This document shows, piece by piece, positions 19,523 to 26,759 of a DNA stretch of 62,638 bases. The notes below the pieces were generated by a model that was given only the letters and a program-made list of their open reading frames with translations, did not search any database and was not told the origin of the DNA. Source of the stretch: Clostridia bacterium 41_269 (GTDB lineage Bacteria > Bacillota > DTU086); contig LGEZ01000011.1 of assembly GCA_001508005.1 (NCBI GenBank), positions 1-62,638 of the forward strand, in the 5' to 3' direction. Position 1 is the first letter of the stretch, and every line of letters begins with the position of its first letter. Position numbers and translations under genes: made by a program.

Positions 19523-19578
19523 TATACATTCTGCGCATTTATTTAATTTTTATCAAAAATTTTGGTATACATTCTGCG
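19523..19578 (+). repeat. 13-bp direct repeats upstream of hcp
   Basis: TATACATTCTGCG occurs exactly at 19523-19535 and 19566-19578, 43 bases apart (about four helical turns), in an AT-rich tract upstream of the hcp operator. It could be paired protein sites or an upstream promoter element. Confidence 0.5.
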
Positions 19579-19669
19579 AAATTATTTTCTTCTTTCCCGT
19601 TAAGTTTAAAATTAGGGTACAGGCATTCCAGAAAAATCTACTGAAATCCCCAAAAAAATCACTCTCCAA

Positions 19670-19687
19670 CTGTGACGCCAATCACAG
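19670..19687 (+). promoter_or_regulatory. CRP/FNR-type operator of hcp (HcpR candidate)
   Basis: CTGTGACGCCAATCACAG contains the perfect TGTGA-N6-TCACA palindrome. A plausible -10 (TACAAT, 19708-19713) puts the start of transcription near 19720, so the site centre (19678.5) falls at about -41.5, the class II activator position. CRP/FNR-family HcpR proteins are known to control hcp in anaerobes with such sites. The regulator gene is not in the window. Confidence 0.75.
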
Positions 19688-19767
19688 ATTTTTTCCTTCA
19701 TTAACCATACAATTATCCCCAGAAAAACCTTTAAAAAAGAAAATAATTAAAGGGGAGGTTTGTTTTT

Positions 19768-21390
19768 ATGTTCTGCTATCAGTGTGAAGAAACGGCAAAG
19801 AGGCAGGGATGTACTGTAGCTGGTGTCTGCGGTAAAGATCAGGACACAGCGGTGCTGCAGGATCTCCTTATATTTCAGCTTAAGGGGATAGGACTTCTGG
19901 CAGAAGAAGCAAGAAAGTCGGGTATTGATACTAAGGAAGTGGACACCTTTGTGGTAGATGCCCTCTTTGCCACCCTAACCAACGTAAACTTTGATTCCCA
20001 GAGAATCGCTGAATTCATCTATGAAGCCCAGAAGGTAAAAGAAAATCTGCTGCAGAAGGAAGTAAAGGCTGCTTTAGACAACCCTGCTGTCCAGTGGAAG
20101 CCCGAAGGAGATATGGAAGCTCTCATAGCCAAGGGCCAGGAAGTGGGCGTTCAGAGTGAAGTTTTCGGACCTGAAACCGAAGACACATTGGCTTTAAAGG
20201 AACTAATCACCTATGGATTAAAAGGAATATCAGCCTATGCCCACCATGCTCAGGTACTGGGATACACTGACGATGATATATACAAATTTATTGAAGAAAC
20301 CTTAGCTGCTACAACCAGAAGAAAAGAAGTGCAGGAATTGGTGGAACTTGCCCTAAAAGTGGGAGAATACAACCTCAAAACCATGGAGCTTCTGGACAAA
20401 GCCCACAACGAAACCTTTGGAAGCCCTGAGCCCACGCCCCTATCCTTGGGAGTAAAGAAAGGCCCTGCAATTCTAGTCAGCGGCCACGACCTTCTGGATC
20501 TTTATAAGCTTTTGGAGCAGACTCAGGACAAGGGAATCAATATATACACCCACAGCGAAATGCTTCCCGCCCACGGCTATCCAGGACTTAAGAAATTTAA
20601 GCACCTGGTGGGGAACTTTGGCGGCGCATGGCAGGATCAGCAGAAGGACTTTGCTCAATTCCCGGGAGCAATCCTTATGACCACCAACTGCATCCAAAGA
20701 CCCCTAAACAGCTATAAGGACAACATCTTCACCACCGGAGTGGTGGGTTGGCCCGGTGTCAAACACATAGGACCGGACAAAGACTTCACACCCGTTATTG
20801 AAAGAGCATTAGAACTAGGCGGTTTCCCAGAAGACAGGGAAGGAAAAACAATTCTGACAGGCTTTGGGCACAAAGCGGTTCTAAGCGTTGCGGACAAAGT
20901 AATCGAAGGAGTAAAATCCGGAAGGATACGCCACTTCTTCCTCATCGGAGGCTGCGACGGCCGCAAACCAGAAAGGAACTACTACACAGAACTGGCTAAA
21001 ATTATACCCGATGACTGCGTTATTTTAACCCTTGCATGCGGTAAGTACCGCATCAACAACCTCGACCTGGGGAACATCGGAGACCTGCCCAGACTTCTGG
21101 ACGTGGGACAGTGCAACGATGCATACTCCGCAATTAAAATCGCCGTAGCCCTGGCTGAAGCATTCAACTGCGGCGTAAACGATCTGCCCCTGTCCCTGGT
21201 GCTGTCATGGTATGAGCAGAAAGCCGTTGCCATCCTTCTGACCCTGCTGCACCTGGGAATAAAAGACATGCGTCTGGGTCCATCCCTTCCAGCATTCGTA
21301 ACACCAAACGTACTAAAGGTTCTCGTAGACAACTTCCAGCTGAAGCCCATAACTACACCCCAGGAAGACCTAAAGGCTATCTTGGGTTAA
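19768..21390 (+). CDS. hcp: Hybrid cluster protein (hydroxylamine / NO reductase)
   Basis: 540 residues, typical length. Four N-terminal cysteines (CYQC, then CTVAGVC; residues 3-21) bind the cubane cluster; hybrid-cluster ligands follow in order: His/Glu around HSEMLPAHG, cysteines in TTNCIQRP, IGGCDGRK, LACGKYR and GQCNDAYS. Hcp acts in the cytoplasm on NO and hydroxylamine during nitrosative stress. It is probably monocistronic: it has its own operator and -10 upstream and a strong terminator downstream. No hcr partner is present, as is common in strict anaerobes. Confidence 0.97.
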   Translation: MFCYQCEETAKRQGCTVAGVCGKDQDTAVLQDLLIFQLKGIGLLAEEARKSGIDTKEVDTFVVDALFATLTNVNFDSQRIAEFIYEAQKVKENLLQKEVKAALDNPAVQWKPEGDMEALIAKGQEVGVQSEVFGPETEDTLALKELITYGLKGISAYAHHAQVLGYTDDDIYKFIEETLAATTRRKEVQELVELALKVGEYNLKTMELLDKAHNETFGSPEPTPLSLGVKKGPAILVSGHDLLDLYKLLEQTQDKGINIYTHSEMLPAHGYPGLKKFKHLVGNFGGAWQDQQKDFAQFPGAILMTTNCIQRPLNSYKDNIFTTGVVGWPGVKHIGPDKDFTPVIERALELGGFPEDREGKTILTGFGHKAVLSVADKVIEGVKSGRIRHFFLIGGCDGRKPERNYYTELAKIIPDDCVILTLACGKYRINNLDLGNIGDLPRLLDVGQCNDAYSAIKIAVALAEAFNCGVNDLPLSLVLSWYEQKAVAILLTLLHLGIKDMRLGPSLPAFVTPNVLKVLVDNFQLKPITTPQEDLKAILG

Positions 21391-21403
21391 AATAAACCAC
21401 CCC

Positions 21404-21437
21404 AAATGGGAGCACCAACTCTTTGGTGCTCCCATTT
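21404..21437 (+). terminator. Terminator after hcp
   Basis: Fifteen-base-pair perfect stem (AAATGGGAGCACCAA arm) with loop CTCT, ending in TTT AATTT. It starts 14 bases past the hcp stop. Confidence 0.85.
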
Positions 21438-21526
21438 AATTTCCACCCTGCAGAGCACATCATTTATTGCAAACTTCTCTTTCCTACGGATAAAATAATA
21501 TTAACCCCCCACCAAGAGGTGCCCAA

Positions 21527-22114
21527 ATGTTTAAAGCCAGAATAATAACTGCCGACAGCGATCCTGACCACCGGAAAAGGCTAAAAAGCATCCTTACAAA
21601 GGCTGGCTACGCCGTTCTGTACGAAGCCAAGAACGGTCTCCAGGCTCTCAAAGCGGTGCAGCAGCTTTCCCCAGATCTGGCCATCATAGACACCAACCTC
21701 GAAGTCTACAGCGGCTTATACGTGGCAAAAATGCTTGCTGAAACAGATCAGGTTCCGGTAATCCTCATAAGCGGATACACCGATCAGAAAACTTACCGAG
21801 AAGTAGCAGGATCCCTTGCCTATGCCCACCTTATAAAACCAGTGGACGAAGCAAACCTTTTTGCAGCTATCGAAATAACATTTGCCAACTACCAGAGGGT
21901 CCTGGGCTTAAAAAAGGAAATCAAAAAGCTCCAGCAGGAAATACAGGCGAGGAAGCTCATAGAAAAAGCAAAGGGGCTTCTGATGAAATATCAGGGGTTG
22001 TCAGAAAGCGAAGCCTACAACAAAATACGCACCGAAAGCATGAACAGGCACACCAGCATGGCAAGAATAGCGGACACCATAATATCCTACTACGAAATAA
22101 TGGAAAAGGAATAA
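21527..22114 (+). CDS. Response regulator with ANTAR RNA-binding output
   Basis: 195 residues. A receiver domain (5-118) has the acidic pocket D10/D12, phospho-acceptor D55 (IIDTNLEV) and K104 (LIKPVDE). A coiled coil (122-140) leads to an ANTAR domain (about 140-192: KAKGLLMKYQGLSESEAYNKIR). ANTAR proteins bind paired hexaloop hairpins in nascent RNA and prevent termination, often at nitrogen genes. No histidine kinase is adjacent. A candidate target leader lies 1.8 kb downstream before the FMN glutamate synthase. Confidence 0.93.
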   Translation: MFKARIITADSDPDHRKRLKSILTKAGYAVLYEAKNGLQALKAVQQLSPDLAIIDTNLEVYSGLYVAKMLAETDQVPVILISGYTDQKTYREVAGSLAYAHLIKPVDEANLFAAIEITFANYQRVLGLKKEIKKLQQEIQARKLIEKAKGLLMKYQGLSESEAYNKIRTESMNRHTSMARIADTIISYYEIMEKE

Positions 22115-22192
22115 ATTCTTTCCCAAGCTTGACAAAAAAGCCGCAAATCACGCAGCACTTAATAATGACCATACCATTAAATATCCAATTAT

Positions 22193-23131
22193 TTATAGTT
22201 TTTTGATGTACTTATCAAACACTCTTTTAAATCTAATTAACTTTTCCACAATCCAATCCTGTATTTCTTCCAGTTTCTGCTCGTCTTCATCAATACTTCC
22301 ATCCCTGTATACCCCCACTCTGCTGGATTGAGTGTTGTCCAATCTTTCCCAGCTTAATAAAAATCCAAGTTCCTTTTCAATTTCATCTTTCTGATTATAA
22401 AGCCGATCAAAATACAGCTTGTTGTTATCCCTATCACCGGTATCAATAATAACTTCCACGCCAACTCTGTTGTTTATCTTAAATGAAGCAGTATGGGAAA
22501 AACCTGTGCGGCCAGCACCTATACTGCACCAGTTCTGAGGTTGACCTTTCTTTGCATTTGTAACATTGGGAGCTTTTTCTCTAAGTTTCGCCAGCAAAGC
22601 TGTCCAAAATTCCTGATAAGCTTCACCTCTTGTACTTATGACTTTTTTTTGTCTGGCAATGCTTTTCTGCCATTCATTGGGTTTAGAAACCACTTCAAAC
22701 AAAGGGGCCGGCTTTGAACTTTCTATTTTTATGAGTTTAATCTCAATACCAAAAAAAGCTTGGTCCTCCCCTGTATTTTCATTAAGCCAGTCTAGAGCTT
22801 GACGGTGTTCTTCCCGAAACTGGGGGGAAATCCAAATCACTATTTCTGCTTCACGACCAGCAGTATAAGTAATCAGCTGTCCCAAGTGAGCATGATCAGT
22901 GGGCTCAAGCTGATTTTCAATAATTACCGTGCGCCCTGACCCCAGTTCTTTCCCCACAAGATCTACAAAAAAGGAACCTACTTCACCTTCCCTTTCCACT
23001 ATTTCAATATCAAGCCCAAGTACCTGATTCAACAGGCTGATATTTTCTTTCAACCATGGAGTAAAGTCTTTGGCTTCATTGTTCCAAATCTCACGAACAT
23101 CCACTTCAGTAATCGTACTTAGCTCAACCAT
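22193..23131 (-). CDS. DUF4268 protein, probable PD-(D/E)XK-like nuclease fold
   Basis: 312 residues. The N-terminal half contains GSFFVDLVGKELGSGRTVIIENQ, where Asp and the E-N-Q strand look like a degenerate restriction-endonuclease-like core; the C-terminal half is the DUF4268 domain (about 180-310). Such proteins occur as solitary genes near mobile or defence loci. It opposes its neighbours and lies between the ANTAR gene and a GIY-YIG gene. Function unproven. Confidence 0.75.
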   Translation of the reverse strand: MVELSTITEVDVREIWNNEAKDFTPWLKENISLLNQVLGLDIEIVEREGEVGSFFVDLVGKELGSGRTVIIENQLEPTDHAHLGQLITYTAGREAEIVIWISPQFREEHRQALDWLNENTGEDQAFFGIEIKLIKIESSKPAPLFEVVSKPNEWQKSIARQKKVISTRGEAYQEFWTALLAKLREKAPNVTNAKKGQPQNWCSIGAGRTGFSHTASFKINNRVGVEVIIDTGDRDNNKLYFDRLYNQKDEIEKELGFLLSWERLDNTQSSRVGVYRDGSIDEDEQKLEEIQDWIVEKLIRFKRVFDKYIKKL

Positions 23132-23318
23132 TTATTTCTTCTCACCTCTTTAAAACAGCATCCTTAAAACAGCATAAGAATAGTATTATACTTTAATAAA
23201 AATATTTACTCTTCCTGCCTCTAGGTATATTTGTTTTTGCAGATAACTCTGGTTTTTATAGCTGCGCCCCTTGGTTAAACTAAAATAATTTAACAAATGG
23301 GGGGAGGGGAAGGCATAA

Positions 23319-23759
23319 GTGACTTTCGAAGAAGTTCTTTTAAAATATAAACAGTGCTTTCGTAATCAGGGTACATTCGATTTAAAAAAAGAGGAAAAAA
23401 TAAGCAGTCGTGTAAGAGAAGCAAAAGTACCTAACAAGCCGGGCGTTTATTTGATTTACGCTCTTAAAAAAACAAATTGCGAATTAATCTACATAGGTAG
23501 AGCAGGAACAATGCTAAGGGACGGGTCTTTTAAAAAACAGGGACTTTTTGAAAGACTAAAAGCAAAACAAAAAGGCATTTCTAGAAATAAGTATTTTCAG
23601 GAGCAGATGAAAAAGCTCGGTATCGAAACCCTTATTTTTGAGTGGTTTGTTACTTTTGACGAGTATACCAAAGTAATTCCAGCAAAAGCTGAAGCAGAGC
23701 TACTTCAGGCTTACTTTGAAAATTATAACGTACTACCTCTTTGGAATAACTGTATATAG
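23319..23759 (+). CDS. GIY-YIG-type nuclease-like protein
   Basis: 146 residues. PGVYLIYALKKTNCELIYIGRAG (residues ~40-62, shown in part) has the GVY...YIG signature, followed by an FERLKAKQ Arg and a late Glu (AEAELLQAYF) suited to the catalytic role. GTG start with GGAGGGGAAGG just upstream. The family includes homing, repair and restriction nucleases; no companion methylase is present. With the divergent DUF4268 gene it looks like a small acquired pair. Confidence 0.7.
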   Translation: MTFEEVLLKYKQCFRNQGTFDLKKEEKISSRVREAKVPNKPGVYLIYALKKTNCELIYIGRAGTMLRDGSFKKQGLFERLKAKQKGISRNKYFQEQMKKLGIETLIFEWFVTFDEYTKVIPAKAEAELLQAYFENYNVLPLWNNCI

Positions 23760-23807
23760 TCATCACTTATGATTTTTATTTGTATACAATATACATTTTT
23801 TTGATTA

Positions 23808-23836
23808 TTGCACTAAAGATTTATTTTCTATATACT
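23808..23836 (+). promoter_or_regulatory. Sigma-A-type promoter of the glutamate synthase gene
   Basis: TTGCAC (23808-23813), 17 bases, TATACT (23831-23836). Transcription would start near 23843 and leave a leader of about 120 bases that contains a terminator. A second weaker pair, TTGTCA-18-TATAAA (23836-23865), overlaps it. Confidence 0.65.
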
Positions 23837-23870
23837 TGTCAAATAGGGGAAGTATAAATTATAAAGTACA

Positions 23871-23936
23871 GGGCAACGGTGCCCATTAAGCGCAGCAGCA
23901 GTATTCAGGCTGTGCTTAGTGGGCATTTTTGCTTTT
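23871..23936 (+). promoter_or_regulatory. Leader hairpin plus overlapping terminator (candidate ANTAR antitermination site)
   Basis: Hairpin one is GGGC-AACGGT-GCCC (23871-23884), a six-base loop with A at position 1 and G at position 4. Its 3' arm is also the 5' base of a terminator: TGCCCATTAAGCGCAGC (from 23880) with GCTGTGCTTAGTGGGCA (to 23925), then ATTTTTGCTTTT. The two folds exclude each other. Hexaloops with A1 and G4 are the known ANTAR recognition feature. A clean second hexaloop hairpin is not obvious, so the assignment is tentative. Confidence 0.55.
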
Positions 23937-23965
23937 ATAAAAATCTTTTAAAGGAGGTTTTTCAA

Positions 23966-25543
23966 TTGACGTTCAGCAAGCCCAATCGTTCTGACGCAAC
24001 ATTAACCTCAAACAGAACCCCTAAGTCTGTCTGTCCATTCAGCGGTATGTGCACCACTTGTATTGAAGACTGCCCCGGCCTGTGCGAAATAGGCAAGTCT
24101 GCGTTCAGGGGCAAGGAGGTTATTTATCCCCAACCTTTCGGTCATATAACTGCGGGTGCTGAAAAGGACTATCCCATTGACTATTCCCACTTCAATATTA
24201 TGGGAACTACTGTGGGAGCCCATGGCATAGAAGCAGACAGCGATAAGGCAATTTTCCCCAATGTTTCTGTGGAAAGGGAAATTGGAGCAGAAAACAAAAT
24301 TAAAGTTAAACTCCCCATTGTCATTGCAGGAATGGGTTCCACAAATATTGCCCACAATCACTGGGATTCTTTAGGTGCCGGAGCAGCCATTTCAGGAGTC
24401 ATTCTTACCATTGGAGAAAATATTGTGGGAATGGACCCCAATTCAGTAATTAAAAATGGACAGGTAGTTAAGTCACCCAACTTGGAATACAGGGTTCGCA
24501 GCTTCACAGATTTTTATGAAGGATACGGCGCTATAGTTCTTCAGGGAAATGTTGAGGATACTCGGCTGGGTGTTCAGGAATACGCCATCCAGGAGCTAGG
24601 CGTAGAAGCAGTGGAAATAAAATGGGGACAGGGAGCAAAGGATATAGGCGGAGAAGTTAAGCTGAACACCTTGGAAAGGGCTCTTCAGCTTAAAGAAAGG
24701 GGATATATAGTTCTCCCCGATCCCGAAGATCCCCATGTTCAGGAAGCATATAAGAATGGAGCCTTCAAAGAGTTTGAACGCCATTCCAGAGTCGGCATGG
24801 TAGATGAAGAAAGTTTCCATAAGCGGGTTGAGGAATTGAGAAAAGCTGGAGCAAAATACGTTTTCCTGAAAACCGGTGCATACAGGCCTGCTGACCTTGC
24901 CCGAGCATTGAAGTATGCTTCCGATGCAAAGATCGACCTCCTCACCGTTGACGGTGCAGGCGGAGGTACGGGAATGAGCCCATGGAGAATGATGAATGAA
25001 TGGGGAGTACCCATGGTTGAGCTTCATTCCCTGCTGTATCAGTACTGCGAAAAGCTGGCAGCCAAAGGCAAATTTGTACCTGATATAGCTGTGGCTGGAG
25101 GTTTCGTTTTGGAAGATCAGATTTTCAAGGGATTAGCACTAGGAGCTCCGTACTTCAAGCTAATAGGAATGGCTAGGGCACCATTAACAGCAGCCTTCGT
25201 AGGTAGAAATATTAAAAACGCTGTTGAAAAAGGTACCCTTCCCAAACACTACAGCCAGTATGGGAACACCATTGAACAGATATTCATCACAGCAGCTGAA
25301 CTGAAGAGCAAGTACGGCAGCGACTTCGATAAGATACCAGGGGGAGCGTTGGGCATCTATACCTACTTTGAGCGCATTAAACATGGACTGCAGCAGCTGA
25401 TGTGCGGCGCAAGGAAGTTCACCCTGGATCACATCACCAGAGATGATATAGCTGCTTTGACCAGGGAAGCAGCAGAAGTAAGCGGCATTAAATATATTAT
25501 GGATCTTGATAAAGAAGAAGCAGAAAAAATTCTCGAAGGTTAA
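23966..25543 (+). CDS. FMN-binding glutamate synthase family protein
   Basis: 525 residues from TTG 23966 (AAAGGAGG eight bases before); the frame is open further upstream but only across the leader hairpin. A cysteine-rich N-terminus (CPFSGMCTTCIEDCPGLC, residues ~22-39) may carry an Fe-S cluster. The rest is a GltB-like FMN barrel with LTVDGAGGGTGMSP and GALGIYTYFERIKHGLQQLMCG. It corresponds to the synthase domain alone, without the amidotransferase part. It likely makes glutamate or acts as a related FMN oxidoreductase; probably under leader control. Confidence 0.88.
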   Translation: MTFSKPNRSDATLTSNRTPKSVCPFSGMCTTCIEDCPGLCEIGKSAFRGKEVIYPQPFGHITAGAEKDYPIDYSHFNIMGTTVGAHGIEADSDKAIFPNVSVEREIGAENKIKVKLPIVIAGMGSTNIAHNHWDSLGAGAAISGVILTIGENIVGMDPNSVIKNGQVVKSPNLEYRVRSFTDFYEGYGAIVLQGNVEDTRLGVQEYAIQELGVEAVEIKWGQGAKDIGGEVKLNTLERALQLKERGYIVLPDPEDPHVQEAYKNGAFKEFERHSRVGMVDEESFHKRVEELRKAGAKYVFLKTGAYRPADLARALKYASDAKIDLLTVDGAGGGTGMSPWRMMNEWGVPMVELHSLLYQYCEKLAAKGKFVPDIAVAGGFVLEDQIFKGLALGAPYFKLIGMARAPLTAAFVGRNIKNAVEKGTLPKHYSQYGNTIEQIFITAAELKSKYGSDFDKIPGGALGIYTYFERIKHGLQQLMCGARKFTLDHITRDDIAALTREAAEVSGIKYIMDLDKEEAEKILEG

Positions 25544-25545
25544 AA

Positions 25546-25569
25546 AAGGGGGCTTATAACAGCCCCCTT
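25546..25569. terminator. Shared terminator between glutamate synthase and lgt
   Basis: Stem AAGGGGGCT/AGCCCCCTT, loop of six, between convergent genes. T-runs exist on both strands (TTATTTAAT on plus; TTTTTT on minus). Confidence 0.85.
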
Positions 25570-25580
25570 ATTTAATATAA

Positions 25581-26348
25581 TTATTCGGTTTTTCTCATCC
25601 GCCGGCGCCGTATGATTAAAAAAACCGAAGCAGCCACAGCAGCTGCGCTCACAACCTGCGCAGCCCTAAAGGGACCCAGCATGAGGCTGTCTGTCCTAAA
25701 TCCCTCTATAAAAAAGCGCCCCACAGAATAAAGAGCAAGGTAGATCAAAAACACTTCACCGTTTTTTAAAAATTTCTGCCGACCCAAAATTAAAAGAACA
25801 ACAAAAACAGCTAGGTTCCAAAGGGATTCATACAGAAAAGTAGGATGATAGTACTGCCCATCTATAAACATGCCCTTCTGTATAAACTGAGGAAATCTGC
25901 TGATGAATTCCCTGCTCACAGGACCCCCATGAGCTTCCTGGTTGAAAAAGTTACCCCATCTGCCTATGGCCTGACCCAAAATTATACCTGGAGACATTAC
26001 ATCTGCCGTTTTCCAAAAATCAAGACCTTTTTTTCGAATATAAATATATCCCGCTGCCAGTCCTCCAATGAGGCCGCCATGTATTGCCAGGCCTCCGTGC
26101 CAAACGGCAGGTATCTCATAAAGGTTTGCGCTGTAGTAATCCCAATTGAAAGCCACATAATACAGCCTAGCACCCACAAAAGCAACGGGAACGCAGATAA
26201 GCACAAGGTTTAAAATATGATCGGGATCAATATTTTTTCTTTTTGCCTCAAAAAAAGCAATAAGCGTTCCCACAGCAACTGCCGTACCCATAAGGATGCC
26301 GTACCATCTGACCGCAAAAGGTCCCAATTTAAACGCAATAGGATCCAT
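25581..26348 (-). CDS. lgt: Prolipoprotein diacylglyceryl transferase
   Basis: 255 residues, seven or so membrane segments. Signature HGGLAIHGGLIGG (residues ~84-96) and GRWGNFFNQEAHGGP (~130-144, catalytic Arg/Asn region). It transfers diacylglycerol from phosphatidylglycerol to the lipobox cysteine of prolipoproteins such as the PrsA-like protein here. AGGAAAGGG precedes ATG 26348. The C-terminus is strongly basic (RRRRMRK). Confidence 0.97.
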   Translation of the reverse strand: MDPIAFKLGPFAVRWYGILMGTAVAVGTLIAFFEAKRKNIDPDHILNLVLICVPVAFVGARLYYVAFNWDYYSANLYEIPAVWHGGLAIHGGLIGGLAAGYIYIRKKGLDFWKTADVMSPGIILGQAIGRWGNFFNQEAHGGPVSREFISRFPQFIQKGMFIDGQYYHPTFLYESLWNLAVFVVLLILGRQKFLKNGEVFLIYLALYSVGRFFIEGFRTDSLMLGPFRAAQVVSAAAVAASVFLIIRRRRMRKTE

Positions 26349-26388
26349 CTACTTCCCTTTCCTCCGCTGTATTTAACCATCTTTCCAT

Positions 26389-26550
26389 TTACGATTCTGC
26401 TTTTATCCGCATATATTCTACCACAAGCCTATCAAGCTCCCTGCTTTTATTATACACTTCCCTATCTTTTAAATTATTTTTCTTCGTCACCAGCTCAGCC
26501 AGCTCTTTCTTTTTTACTCTCAGTATTCTCTCCAATTCGTCTCTTTTCAT
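26389..26550 (-). CDS. Spo0E-like aspartyl-phosphate phosphatase
   Basis: 53 residues forming two helices, with the family signature SRELDRLVVEYM at 36-47 (S-x-x-LD core). Spo0E proteins dephosphorylate Spo0A~P and so delay sporulation. The ATG at 26550 follows a run of eight Gs, a strong Shine-Dalgarno. It lies 41 bases from the start of lgt, same strand, so lgt may be co-transcribed after it. Short but convincing. Confidence 0.85.
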   Translation of the reverse strand: MKRDELERILRVKKKELAELVTKKNNLKDREVYNKSRELDRLVVEYMRIKAES

Positions 26551-26689
26551 AAATCCCCCCCCTAACATAAGCCCCTTCCCCCTTATGGTATTATCTTTCT
26601 AATTTTTTTGTTAATTTCTTACTAACACAATAATTGCTTTTGCTTCGACGCAAATTAAAGTTTTCCTTTTGGCATAAATTAATAAAAAT

Positions 26690-26712
26690 ACTGCGGATTT
26701 ACACTCCGCAGT
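26690..26712 (-). terminator. Terminator after SPOCS-LysM gene
   Basis: Stem ACTGCGGA/TCCGCAGT with a seven-base loop; minus-strand tail ATTTTTATTAATTT. 48 bases past the stop. Confidence 0.8.
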
Positions 26713-26759
26713 TTATCGATTTTATACAAAAACCTATTTATTCTAATTTTATAGGCAGT

